NCBI GenBank assembly: GCA_017616735.1
Contig: JAFZXP010000072.1
Location: 1 to 64,000 of the forward strand
Length of the DNA stretch: 64,000 nucleotides
Source of the DNA: Bacteroidales bacterium
Lineage (GTDB): Bacteria; Bacteroidota; Bacteroidia; Bacteroidales; F082
Direction of reading: 5' to 3'
Shown: positions 35,123 through 43,848 of the stretch, one piece after another
Layout: each line of letters starts with the position of its first letter
How positions within the stretch are numbered: the first letter of the stretch is position 1
The notes under the pieces: model-generated
The model's input: only the letters and a program-made list of their open reading frames with translations
The model's database searches: none
What the model was told of the DNA's origin: nothing
Translations under genes and position numbers: made by a program

Positions 35123-35482
35123 TTAATCAGTCACTGTGAATTCTCCATAATACTCGTCGCCGTTTGGTAAAGTGAATGTGACCACGTAGTCGCCGGTTGC
35201 GGATATGTAATATTGGCGTCCACTTGGCGTGTCCGTCTGGTCGGCGTCGACATGTACTCCGGCCGCAGTAGTGATCTCCACCTCAACATGCCCGAGATTT
35301 TCCAAGAAGACTATCGTCAGGAAATGACCTTCAATAGAAGCCGCAATTGAGGCCGATTTGTCTGCGCCACCGGAATAGTTGCCAGCACGGACAATGATGT
35401 TTTCATGGTCTTGAACGGTTGCCGCAAATGTACAACTCATTGCCAAAACCAAGCAGATAATTGAAAAAAGTCTTTTACACAT
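35123..35482 (-). CDS. Small secreted protein, DUF3244-like
   Basis: The ATG at 35482 gives 119 residues beginning with a signal peptide (LFSIICLVLAMSCTFAATV); the Cys is not in a strong lipobox. The body is a single beta-sandwich-like domain (ASIEGHFLTIVFLENLGHVEVEITTAAG, GDYVVTFTLPNGDEYYGEFTV), close in pattern to DUF3244 proteins that often sit beside secreted peptidases in Bacteroidales and may act as their inhibitors or prodomains. It is 22 bp upstream of the caspase-like peptidase gene on the same transcript, which supports such a pairing; this remains inference. Confidence 0.7.
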   Translation of the reverse strand: MCKRLFSIICLVLAMSCTFAATVQDHENIIVRAGNYSGGADKSASIAASIEGHFLTIVFLENLGHVEVEITTAAGVHVDADQTDTPSGRQYYISATGDYVVTFTLPNGDEYYGEFTVTD

Positions 35483-35503
35483 AGTTGTAACGTTTAGTTT
35501 TGG

Positions 35504-35534
35504 CAAAACTAAGTGTAAGTGCTATTTAATGCAA
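35504..35534 (-). promoter_or_regulatory. Promoter of the small protein/caspase-like peptidase operon
   Basis: On the minus strand TAGTTTTG (35511-35504) and TTG (35534-35532) have a 20-bp spacer. The transcript starts near 35500, about 18 nt before the ATG at 35482. Confidence 0.7.
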
Positions 35535-35581
35535 TAAAAAAAGTGTGCGGTTTTGTGCGGTTTGTTGTAATATGTTGATTA

Positions 35582-37276
35582 TCAGTCTTGGAATCCTGTA
35601 AAAACGATTTCTCTAAGAAAGGTGTTGATTGAATAATCAATTCTGAAAATGCGTCGGAGTTTCTTGTTTCTGTCACAAACAGCCCTGTATGAGCGTTGCA
35701 TTAATGCCGATATATCCGCATCTTTCAGCCCTAAAAGATAAAGGCAGCAGTAATTAATATCATCATCTGTTAAAACGGTATAATGCCTTTTCAAAAAATC
35801 TGTCAGATGATTGAAATGCACATCAACAGCATTGCGCAAAAGCCTCAACTGATCGACACCCAATTCATTGTCGGCGTATATTCTATAATCAATTTGAGCT
35901 TTGAAATGATGCTCTTTGACTAAATTCAAAATAAAGACACATATAGGTTCCTGTTCAAATGAATTGGCTTTAATCCTGGTATTCAAGTTTGTTATAACAG
36001 TGTCCTTTTTCTTATGCGTATACAAAGATATTAAAACCACGCAAATTATCAACAATACAACGGATAACAAAACAATGAAGAATACATGACGCCTTTGATT
36101 CAGTGTCTGCTGATGTTGTTTTTCCAGTTTGATCAAACTGTTCTTTTCATATAGCGACAACAAATCAACTTTAAATGTCGAATTTTCAACAAAAAGCTTA
36201 AGATTATCATGGTGTTTTAGCTTATAAACCTTTGCGTTGGCAGTGTCGCCTACTGCAAGATAGCAATCTATCAGCTTTTCTTCAGAAGCTGTTCGTGTGC
36301 TATAATTCTCACGTTCGACGCTCTGCTTGAAATAATATAAGGCAGAGTCATAACGGTGTTCATTCCAATATAACAAGCCGTAAGTGTAACATTGAACCAA
36401 GCGTTGGTCTTTGTTTGTTGTCAGCGACATAGACTTTTTGATCATAATGAAAGCACTGTCTATGAATCCCAAATCATAGTATATTGGAGCTGATTCCGAC
36501 AACGAGGCGCTGTGAACAAAACTCTTTTGACCGTTTGTCATTAAAATCGCTTTTCTGTAATAATACAAAGCACTGTCTTGTCGGCTGTCAAGATAATATG
36601 ATGCGCCTATATGCCTGTATGTGTTAGCCAAGCTGTAATAAGGCACCCTTTCGAAATAACGCAGTGCATTTTTATATGATTCAACGGCTATTTCTGCAAG
36701 ATTATTGGTGTAATAAACTTCTCCCATACGAGTATAGGTCAACCCCATGAACTTCGCCCGATATCCTGTGATATCATTATCCTCAAAATGGTTTTCCATT
36801 ATCTCCAAGGTGCGAAGATACTCTTTCAATGCGTCCACCACGCTGTCGTTCTCGTAATGCCCCACGCCGTTCATGTAATGCGAGCGGGCGGCAAACATGG
36901 CGAGCTCGTCGGTGTGATATATGGCATATATGCTGTCGAAATACTGCACAGCTGTCTGCACTTCGTCGCGGTTCGATTGGGCGTTGTCGGTTTTGTAGAG
37001 AGCCTCGGAGAGCAGTAACGATTGATAGTTGGCGTTGAATTGGGAGGGGATTTCTCCGCTCCCTTCAGTCGGTCGAAATGACGAGAAAGTATCGGTCGGT
37101 CGCAACAACAACAGCTGGGTCATGGCTGTTGAGGCGTCGTGCCGCATCACGCTGTCAATGCGCAAAAGGGTGTCGGAAAAGGCAAAAGGCAACGGCTGAG
37201 GCTCCACAACAGGCCCGGGCTTCCTGTTGCAAGCAAGAAGAAGAACAGGGAATAATATCAAAATAAACCTTTTCAC
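35582..37276 (-). CDS. Membrane TPR protein with C-terminal LuxR-like helix-turn-helix, probable regulator
   Basis: The 564-residue protein starts with a lipoprotein-type signal (LILFPVLLLAC). About 300 residues of TPR-like helices follow (MGEVYYTNNLAEIAVESYKNALRYFE and similar), then one membrane segment near residue 395 (VFFIVLLSVVLLIICVVLISLY), and a cytoplasmic C-terminal domain. Its LTDDDINYCCLYLLGLKDADISALM, SYRAVCDRNKKLR pattern is that of Bacteroidetes TPR/HTH regulators. It would link an envelope signal to transcription. It directly precedes the T9SS island on the same strand, so those genes are its first candidate targets. A dispersed repeat (37050-37086) lies in frame near residues 64-76. 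Confidence 0.8.
   Translation of the reverse strand: MKRFILILFPVLLLACNRKPGPVVEPQPLPFAFSDTLLRIDSVMRHDASTAMTQLLLLRPTDTFSSFRPTEGSGEIPSQFNANYQSLLLSEALYKTDNAQSNRDEVQTAVQYFDSIYAIYHTDELAMFAARSHYMNGVGHYENDSVVDALKEYLRTLEIMENHFEDNDITGYRAKFMGLTYTRMGEVYYTNNLAEIAVESYKNALRYFERVPYYSLANTYRHIGASYYLDSRQDSALYYYRKAILMTNGQKSFVHSASLSESAPIYYDLGFIDSAFIMIKKSMSLTTNKDQRLVQCYTYGLLYWNEHRYDSALYYFKQSVERENYSTRTASEEKLIDCYLAVGDTANAKVYKLKHHDNLKLFVENSTFKVDLLSLYEKNSLIKLEKQHQQTLNQRRHVFFIVLLSVVLLIICVVLISLYTHKKKDTVITNLNTRIKANSFEQEPICVFILNLVKEHHFKAQIDYRIYADNELGVDQLRLLRNAVDVHFNHLTDFLKRHYTVLTDDDINYCCLYLLGLKDADISALMQRSYRAVCDRNKKLRRIFRIDYSINTFLREIVFTGFQD
37050..37086. repeat. Dispersed repeat inside the TPR regulator gene
   Basis: On the minus strand it reads CTCGTCATTTCGACCGACTG, then AAGGGAGCGGAGAAATC. 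It matches the type of intergenic repeat CGTCA(T/C)TTCGACyGA...GGAGAA(A/G)TC, another copy of which lies at 56413-56453. Here it is in frame and encodes SSFRPTEGSGEI, in a loop between helices near the N-terminus of the protein. Confidence 0.65.
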
Positions 37277-37340
37277 ATCGCAAAAATAATAAAAAAAGTT
37301 AACAATTGGTACCCACCAATTGCTAACTTTTAAACTATTA

Positions 37341-37377
37341 AGCTAATAGCTAATGGCTAACAGCTAATGGCTAGTAA
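37341..37377 (-). repeat. Heptamer array after the C69 dipeptidase
   Basis: On the minus strand the stop codon TAG (37373-37371) begins the series TAGCCAT, TAGCTGT, TAGCCAT, TAGCTAT, TAGCTTA. Units have a 7-bp period and each carries TAG. A different unit type from the AGTTGAC arrays, but with the same position and orientation. Confidence 0.8.
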
Positions 37378-39110
37378 ACCTTCAGTTTATCGCCTGTCTG
37401 GTCGATAATCGCTTTATAGAATTCATCACTGTATTTCGGCTGCTTCACGCTTGGGGCGTAGTATTTGTAACCCTCGGGAATTTCGCGGGCTGTCTTCACG
37501 TTGCCGTCCATGTATTTCACAAAGAGGTACTGATAGAACATCTTCCAATCGGCGCAAAGCTTGGTGGCTTCGGTGCTTGAATAGTTGGTGAGGAATGCTA
37601 CAGCCTCTTTCGGGTCGTTGGCATACAGCTCAGCAGCCTTGGCGTTGATGTTCTGCACCGACTTCACCCAGCCTTCCTCATATTCTTTCTGTTTGGCCTC
37701 AATTTCCGGATGGATGTAGTCGTACTTGGTATAAGCCCAGTTAGACACCTGATTGAAGATCCAGAATCCGGCTGTCTCGGAATACTCCATCATCGAGCCG
37801 TTACCCTCGCGATAGCAGAACGGAATGTCGGTCATGCAGGTGTACATCGGGCAGTAGACTGTGCTTGCAGCGTCGTCGACACCCCACCAGATGATACCGC
37901 CAATCTCAGGGATGCTGTTGGCGTTGCTCTGTGAAACAAACGAGAAGCCTGTCTGCTGTGTGGCTGTGGTTCTCTCGTGCTGGTACATCACGCCGTCCAC
38001 CTCGAAATCCATCGGACGCCAGCGGTATGGGCAATGGAACGGGCCTGCGCCGAGGTCTAAGGCCATGTCGAGTTCGGTACCTTCAAGATGGTCGCGCATG
38101 AAGCTCATCATATCCAACACAGACACTTTTTTGTTAGGTGTTACCCACAAAGGCATTCTGTTGGTCGGGAAGTTCTCGACAGTCTGCGGTTCGCCTTTCA
38201 CGTATGGCTTGGCACGTTTGATATCGCGGCCTGTGGCGTAATCAAAATATTGATCCATGCCGTCGGTCACTTTGTTGAACATGGCCCACACACGCATCTC
38301 ACATCCGCGGGCGCCGCCGAAGTCGACAGGAGCATAGACGTCTGAGAATGAGAAGTCTTCGTCTTTACCGACGTAAAGGTTGTTTTTCTTTGCAAACGAA
38401 ATCACGTCATCGGCATAAATGCAGTCTATGCTCATGTCTTTCATAAATTTCTTGAAATCTTTCGATGTGACGGAAGTCTTGTTTTTCTTGGCCAGCGGGA
38501 ACTGGGTGATGCGTGCCTGGTTGGCGTGGCCGCAGACACATCCGTCAGGGATGCGGCGTGCCACCCACACCATGCCTTTCTCAAACTTTCCTTTGCCGAT
38601 CATTTCCATAATCCAAACCTCTTCGGTGTCGGCAATCGAGAACGACTCGCCTTCACTGATGTAGCCATATTTTGCAGTGAGTTCGGCAATGTTACGTATG
38701 GCCTCGCGGGCTGTCTTGCAGCGCTGCAACGAGATGTAGATCAGGGTGCCGTAGTCCATAAGGCCTTCGCCTTCCCAAAGGCACTCCAGTCCGCCGTAAG
38801 TGGTTTCGCCAATGGCCAGCTGCCACTCGTTCATATTTCCGACCACGTTGTAGGTGTGGCGCACTTCAGGAATCTGTCCGAGATAACGGCCGCTGTCCCA
38901 GTCGTAAAGGTCGCGCATGGCGCCTTCCGGATAGTCAGCTGCCGGATAATGGTATAATTCACCGTAAAGCACATGAGAGTCAGCGGCATACGAAATCATG
39001 GTCGAGCCGTCGACAGAAGCGCCTTTGGTCACCAGAAAGTTGGTGCAGGCGCTAGCCTTGGTCATTCCCAAAAGGCAGATAATTGCTAATAATGTTAGGA
39101 ATTTTTTCAT
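37371..39110 (-). CDS. Dipeptidase of family C69 (PepD-like), secreted
   Basis: The 579-residue protein has a signal peptide ending KASA and then Cys22 (CTNFLVTKGASVDGSTM), the N-terminal nucleophile cysteine of family C69, exposed by signal cleavage. Other family marks are NEWQLAIGETTYGG, the DTEEVWIMEM region, and WVARRIPDGCVCGHANQARI. These enzymes cleave dipeptides. A periplasmic site fits an organism living on peptides. Its start overlaps the ribF stop (ATGA), so asd, ribF and this gene form one transcript. Confidence 0.9.
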   Translation of the reverse strand: MKKFLTLLAIICLLGMTKASACTNFLVTKGASVDGSTMISYAADSHVLYGELYHYPAADYPEGAMRDLYDWDSGRYLGQIPEVRHTYNVVGNMNEWQLAIGETTYGGLECLWEGEGLMDYGTLIYISLQRCKTAREAIRNIAELTAKYGYISEGESFSIADTEEVWIMEMIGKGKFEKGMVWVARRIPDGCVCGHANQARITQFPLAKKNKTSVTSKDFKKFMKDMSIDCIYADDVISFAKKNNLYVGKDEDFSFSDVYAPVDFGGARGCEMRVWAMFNKVTDGMDQYFDYATGRDIKRAKPYVKGEPQTVENFPTNRMPLWVTPNKKVSVLDMMSFMRDHLEGTELDMALDLGAGPFHCPYRWRPMDFEVDGVMYQHERTTATQQTGFSFVSQSNANSIPEIGGIIWWGVDDAASTVYCPMYTCMTDIPFCYREGNGSMMEYSETAGFWIFNQVSNWAYTKYDYIHPEIEAKQKEYEEGWVKSVQNINAKAAELYANDPKEAVAFLTNYSSTEATKLCADWKMFYQYLFVKYMDGNVKTAREIPEGYKYYAPSVKQPKYSDEFYKAIIDQTGDKLKVY

Positions 39111-40042
39111 GATAGTTTATTTAAAATATTTGTAATTGTCTGTTCGTCAATGTCAATCTGATGTTTTAAAGCCTCAAAATTATCAAATTTTTTGTCACCT
39201 CTCACAAAATCGACAAATCTTATACTGATTTCCTTGTCGTAAATGTCTTTGTCGTAGCCAATGATATGAGTTTCAATGCTTTGCGGGCGGTTATCCTGCA
39301 TGGTCGGACGGTTGCCGATATATGTCATGGCTTGATAATCTTTGCCGTCAATCGAGGCTATGGTGGCGTAAACACCTGGTTTTTCAATGAGTTTAAACTC
39401 TTCGGCCACCTCCAGATTGGCAGTCGGATAACCTATTTTGTGTCCGACAGCCTGTCCGTGGACCACCTTGCCGGTATACGAATACTGGTGTCCGAGCAGC
39501 TTGTTGGCCTGGCGCACATTGCCTTCTGCCAGATATTGGCGTATCTTGGTCGAGCTTACAGCCACATTCTCCACGTCTTGCTCCCTAATTTTCTCGACTT
39601 TGAAATGATTTTTGGCGCCTAATTTATTGAGCATTTCAAAATCGCCGTCGCGGCCTTTGCCGAAATGATGGTCATAGCCGATAATCAGCACTTTAGGCTC
39701 GATGTTTTTCACCAGAATGTCGTTGATGAATACTTCCGACGGGATGTTGGCAAAGTCTTTTGTAAATTTTATAATAATCAGATTATCAATGCCTAAATCT
39801 TCTAAAAGTCGGATTTTTTCTTGTTGTGTGGTGATAAATTTTAGGCCTGAGTCGTGGGTGAGGACTTGGCGGGGATGCGGATAAAACGTCACAACCACGC
39901 TTTCGCCGCCCAATTCGACGGCTCGACGCACCAGGTTTCTCAGAATCTCCTGATGTCCGATGTGCACGCCGTCAAAAGTTCCGATGGTTACAACCGCATT
40001 CGGAACTCTTTTAAAATCTTCTATATTATAAAAAACTTTCAA
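39107..40042 (-). CDS. ribF: Bifunctional riboflavin kinase/FAD synthetase
   Basis: At 311 residues this is full-length RibF. The N-terminal FMN adenylyltransferase has GTFDGVHIGHQ at residues 22-32 and VVTFYPHPRQVL. The C-terminal flavokinase has HGQAVGHKIGYPTANLE and GVYATI. It makes FMN and FAD from riboflavin. The start codon lies at the edge of a heptamer array that also encodes the end of asd. It overlaps the dipeptidase by 4 bp. Confidence 0.95.
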   Translation of the reverse strand: MKVFYNIEDFKRVPNAVVTIGTFDGVHIGHQEILRNLVRRAVELGGESVVVTFYPHPRQVLTHDSGLKFITTQQEKIRLLEDLGIDNLIIIKFTKDFANIPSEVFINDILVKNIEPKVLIIGYDHHFGKGRDGDFEMLNKLGAKNHFKVEKIREQDVENVAVSSTKIRQYLAEGNVRQANKLLGHQYSYTGKVVHGQAVGHKIGYPTANLEVAEEFKLIEKPGVYATIASIDGKDYQAMTYIGNRPTMQDNRPQSIETHIIGYDKDIYDKEISIRFVDFVRGDKKFDNFEALKHQIDIDEQTITNILNKLS

Positions 40043-40079
40043 CTTTTAACTATCAACTTTCAACTCTAAACTTTTAACT
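40031..40079 (-). repeat. Heptamer array at the asd-ribF junction, partly coding
   Basis: On the minus strand: AGTTAAA, AGTTTAG, AGTTGAA, AGTTGAT, AGTTAAA, AGTTGAA, AGTTTTT. The first four units encode the final residues of asd (VKSLELKVDS) and its TAA, and the last unit touches the first codons of ribF. This is the only array seen that is translated for several units. Confidence 0.85.
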
Positions 40080-41047
40080 AAATACTCTGCTATTTGCACG
40101 GCATTCGTTGCCGCTCCTTTTCTGATATTGTCGCTTACAACCCAGAAATTGAAGCCGTTAGCAATGCTATTGTCGCGCCGCATGCGTCCGACGAAAACCT
40201 CGTCTCTGTCGTAAGCCATCAAAGGCGTTGGATACAGATTCTCGCTTGGGTTGTCGGCGACTATCACGCCTGGTGTGTGCTCCAAAATACTTCTGATTTC
40301 TTGAATATCGTAAGGTTGCGCGAACTCGACATTTACCGATTCTGAATGGCCGCCGTAGACCGGAACACGTGCCACTGTGGCCGAAACAGCGATATTTGAA
40401 TGCAGAATCTTGTTGGTTTCAAAAATGAGTTTTTCCTCTTCGGTGGTGTTGCCGTCTTCTAAAAACGAACCTCCGTGCGGAATAATATTCTCATGAATCT
40501 GATGCGGATAGGCTGGATTTTCGGCTTTTTCGCCGCGCTGCTCGCAGTGCAGCTGGTTCAAGCCTTTTATGCCGCTGCCGCTGACCGACTGGTAGGTTGA
40601 CACCACTATGCGTTTGATGCCGTAACGGCGGTGCATCGGGGCTAAGGCCATCACCAGTCCTATTGTCGAGCAATTGGGGTTGGCGATGATATGTGTGTCG
40701 GCGGTTATGTCGCCGGCATTGATTTCCGGTACCACCAACGGAATTCCAACTTTTTTGCGCCATGCGGAGCTGTTATCAACAACATATGTGCCTTTGGCGG
40801 CAAAAAGCGGCGCATATTTCAGCGAAGCGTCGGCTCCTGCCGAGAATATGGCGATGTCGGGGCGCTGTTCGATGGCATCCTCAACCGAAATAAAAGTATG
40901 TTCCTTACCTTTGAACACTGTCTTTTTACCGATTGAACGTTCCGATGCAGCCACAATGAGTTCATCTATCGGCAAATTGTGCTCTGCCAACACCTGTAAC
41001 ATTTTCTGTCCAACCAGCCCTGAGGCTCCGATAACCGCTATTTTCAT
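40046..41047 (-). CDS. asd: Aspartate-semialdehyde dehydrogenase
   Basis: The 333-residue protein has the NADP-binding start (MKIAVIGASGLVGQKML), the catalytic Cys in NPNCSTIGLV, and SVSGSGIKGLNQL with HGGSFLEDGNTTEEEKL. It makes aspartate semialdehyde for lysine/diaminopimelate, threonine and methionine. A GGAGGG lies 8 bp before the ATG, an unusually strong Shine-Dalgarno for this phylum. The last 9-10 residues (SLELKVDS) come from a heptamer repeat, so the native C-terminus seems to have been replaced or extended. Confidence 0.95.
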   Translation of the reverse strand: MKIAVIGASGLVGQKMLQVLAEHNLPIDELIVAASERSIGKKTVFKGKEHTFISVEDAIEQRPDIAIFSAGADASLKYAPLFAAKGTYVVDNSSAWRKKVGIPLVVPEINAGDITADTHIIANPNCSTIGLVMALAPMHRRYGIKRIVVSTYQSVSGSGIKGLNQLHCEQRGEKAENPAYPHQIHENIIPHGGSFLEDGNTTEEEKLIFETNKILHSNIAVSATVARVPVYGGHSESVNVEFAQPYDIQEIRSILEHTPGVIVADNPSENLYPTPLMAYDRDEVFVGRMRRDNSIANGFNFWVVSDNIRKGAATNAVQIAEYLVKSLELKVDS

Positions 41048-41151
41048 GGTTTTGCCCTCCGAAATTTTTCAAAAATTTTAAGATTATGTGCGAAAATCCG
41101 CACATTGTGTTAAAAAAAGTTAAAAACGAAACAACTAAAAATTATTCGTTT

Positions 41152-41159
41152 TACTTTTG
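41152..41159 (+). promoter_or_regulatory. -7 box (TACTTTTG) of the lamin-tail surface protein
   Basis: TACTTTTG ends 37 bp before the ATG at 41197. No TTG at the ideal distance. The 149-bp divergent region 41048-41196 holds nothing else I can name besides AT-rich leader sequence. Confidence 0.55.
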
Positions 41160-41196
41160 TGCAAAATTAGTCAAAAAAATTAAAACATTTAATGTT

Positions 41197-43782
41197 ATGG
41201 ATGCAAAAATGTTATTGATTTCGGCATACCTATTATTAATAATGCCGTTAAAAACCATCTCACAGGTCTACGACGACTTTTCAGACGGTGATTTCACCGA
41301 CAATCCGGCATGGCAGGGCGACGATTCATTGTTTATGGTCAACACCGGTCAGCAGCTGCAGCTTAATGCCGAAGGCGGAGGGCAGGCCAGTCTGTTCTGC
41401 TCGATGCCTTTTTCGACTGGTGAAGCTTCGCGTCATCCGCCGGCGGAATGGCGTTTCTGGCTTCGCGAGGCCTTTGCCCCGTCCACCAAAAACTTCTGCG
41501 ACATAGTGCTTTGCGACAACTATTTCATTCGCTTCGGCCAAGCCGGCAGCAACGACGTGTTGGAACTGTTTCGCGACGACGGCTCGTCAAGCGTCAGCGT
41601 TTGTCAAGGCACCGACACTTTCATAGCTTCGGCTTTCTCGGCCTGTTTTAAGGTGACACGCGATGAGCAAGGCAACTGGAAGATTCTTGTCGACAAAGCC
41701 GCTAACGGCAACTATGTCGTTGACGCTCAATGTGTTGACAACACTTACCCAATCTCAGGTTACTTCGGAATAAAGGCTACTTTCACCTCGAGCAACGCCA
41801 AAAAGATTTATCTGGACGATGTTTATTTCGGCCCATTGATTGTGGATACCGAGCCGCCTGTGCTTGAAAATGTCACCGTTTTGAAATACAACAAGATACA
41901 ACTTGATTTTAATGAGCCTCTGGATGAGATGTCGGCTTTGGATGCCGGCAATTACACCGTTGACAATCTGCTTGGCAACCCTATGTTTGCCGAGTTTTAT
42001 GGCGACAACCACGCCTGTGTGGTGCTTTCTTTTTCAAACACAATTCATGAAGCGGTTTATTATACATTGACAATCAATCATATACAAGATTTGGAGGGCA
42101 ATGTGGCAAATGGTATCAGTTATACATTTTTACATTATACAACTCACCAGAACGATATAGTTATCAACGAGATTATGGCCGACCCCGAGCCGGTGATTGG
42201 GCTGCCGCCATGCGAATACATTGAATTGTATAACACTACCGAGTTTCCAATCAACATTAAAGATTGGATTCTGGCAATAGGCACAAGCGAAAAAACGATT
42301 ACCGAAGATGTTGAGATTCAACCTGACGGCTATCTGATTCTATGTAAAACCGATGCTGTATCCGAATTGGAGCCGTTTGGCGTTTGTCTAGGTTTTTCAA
42401 GCTTTACAATTGCCAATTCGGGTGTCGGCATAATTATTAAAGATGTCGAGCAAAAACTGATATCGTCTGTAAAATTCAATTTGGCATGGTATCACGACAG
42501 TGCAAAGATGGATGGAGGCTGGTCGATTGAACAAATCGACCCATCTTCGGCTTGTGCCGGGACCGACAACTGGCGTGCCAGCTGCAGCTGTCAGGGTGGA
42601 ACGCCTGGAGCGATAAATTCTGTCGACGCCCCAAATTTGCTGGCACCCGAAATCGATTACATCGACGTGCTGTCGTCCAACAGTCTGGCGATGGTTTTCA
42701 ACCAGAAGATGGATAAAAATTCTTTGGAAAACATCATGAATTTCATTGTAGTTGAGTTTGACAGCCATCCGATTGCGGCTGAATCAGCCGAAGACCAGAC
42801 CGACAGGGTGGTTTTGACTTTCGAGCAAAGTTTTCAGTTTCATGACTTTTACAAAATCAAGGTGTCCAATCTTGACAATTGCTCGGGTGTCGCACTCGGT
42901 GACGACACTTGTTTCTGCTTTGGCATGCCCGACGAGGCTGAAGCTGACGATGTGATTATCAACGAGATTCTTTTCGATCCGATTGCGCCATCGGGCGATT
43001 ATGTCGAATTATATAATAAATCTGATAAAGCATTGAATATCAGCGATTTTAAGTTGGGGGTGGTGAAAGAGTCGTTTCCGAATCCGCCCGACACCACTGT
43101 AAAGGCAATTTGTTCCGAACACAGGCAGATTTTGCCCGGACAATACGTGTTGCTGACCACCACACCCAACGAGACTGGCTCTCAATATGAATGTTCCACC
43201 GATAATTTTATCATGATGTCGGCTTTTCCGTCGTACCCCAACAGCGGAGCGGCGGCTCTATTGCTGTTTAAAGGCACGGTTATCGACGCAGTAAGCTATT
43301 CCGAAAGCCAGCACTATCCTTTACTCACGGTCACCAAGGGAGTAGCGTTGGAACGTGTCAGCCAGAGTGTCGCCTCCGACCAGCCCGACAACTGGCACTC
43401 CGCCGCCGCTCCGCTGTACGGAACCCCGGGCTATCAAAACTCGGTATTCGTTGAGAATCCTGAAGTTTCAGAGCATGTCGGCATTTTTCCGTCAACATTT
43501 TCACCCGACGGCGACGGCTTCGATGACGTCACCACCATCCATCTTAATGATTTCGACAATGACTATACTGTCAGAATCACCGTTTTCGACTCGCATGGAA
43601 AGTTTGTCAAAACACTTGTCAACAATCAAAATCTCGGCAATCAGAGCCAATTTGTGTGGAATGGTCTCGACGAAAACGGTTCGGTGGTACCTGTGGGAAT
43701 TTATGTTATTTTTGTGGAAACGTTTGATATTCAAGGAGATATGAAAGTTTTTAAAAAAGCGGTTGTGGTTGCGGCCAAATAA
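41197..43782 (+). CDS. Secreted lamin-tail-domain protein with FlgD-like C-terminal domain
   Basis: The ATG at 41197 gives 861 residues starting with a signal peptide (MLLISAYLLLIMPLKTISQ). A longer frame to 41086 would precede the promoter. Domains in order: a laminin-G/jelly-roll-like part (to about 220), an Ig-like Big_5-type domain (DTEPPVLENVTVL), lamin-tail domain 1 (IVINEIMADPEP..EYIELYN), a second Ig-like domain, lamin-tail domain 2 (VIINEILFDPIAPSGDYVELYN), and a C-terminal FSPDGDGFDD..VPVGIYVIFVE module of the gliding-motility/T9SS type B kind. Bacterial lamin-tail proteins are often surface or nuclease-associated. No nuclease motif is seen here. Confidence 0.85.
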   Translation: MDAKMLLISAYLLLIMPLKTISQVYDDFSDGDFTDNPAWQGDDSLFMVNTGQQLQLNAEGGGQASLFCSMPFSTGEASRHPPAEWRFWLREAFAPSTKNFCDIVLCDNYFIRFGQAGSNDVLELFRDDGSSSVSVCQGTDTFIASAFSACFKVTRDEQGNWKILVDKAANGNYVVDAQCVDNTYPISGYFGIKATFTSSNAKKIYLDDVYFGPLIVDTEPPVLENVTVLKYNKIQLDFNEPLDEMSALDAGNYTVDNLLGNPMFAEFYGDNHACVVLSFSNTIHEAVYYTLTINHIQDLEGNVANGISYTFLHYTTHQNDIVINEIMADPEPVIGLPPCEYIELYNTTEFPINIKDWILAIGTSEKTITEDVEIQPDGYLILCKTDAVSELEPFGVCLGFSSFTIANSGVGIIIKDVEQKLISSVKFNLAWYHDSAKMDGGWSIEQIDPSSACAGTDNWRASCSCQGGTPGAINSVDAPNLLAPEIDYIDVLSSNSLAMVFNQKMDKNSLENIMNFIVVEFDSHPIAAESAEDQTDRVVLTFEQSFQFHDFYKIKVSNLDNCSGVALGDDTCFCFGMPDEAEADDVIINEILFDPIAPSGDYVELYNKSDKALNISDFKLGVVKESFPNPPDTTVKAICSEHRQILPGQYVLLTTTPNETGSQYECSTDNFIMMSAFPSYPNSGAAALLLFKGTVIDAVSYSESQHYPLLTVTKGVALERVSQSVASDQPDNWHSAAAPLYGTPGYQNSVFVENPEVSEHVGIFPSTFSPDGDGFDDVTTIHLNDFDNDYTVRITVFDSHGKFVKTLVNNQNLGNQSQFVWNGLDENGSVVPVGIYVIFVETFDIQGDMKVFKKAVVVAAK

Positions 43783-43819
43783 AAACGAATAAAAAACGTC
43801 GGATTAAGAAAAATAGTTG

Positions 43820-43827
43820 TATCTTTG
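43820..43827 (+). promoter_or_regulatory. -7 box (TATCTTTG) of the LysE-family gene
   Basis: TATCTTTG ends 21 bp before the ATG at 43849. No -33 TTG at good spacing. Confidence 0.6.
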
Positions 43828-43848
43828 TAAGTTTTACTGGATATAACT

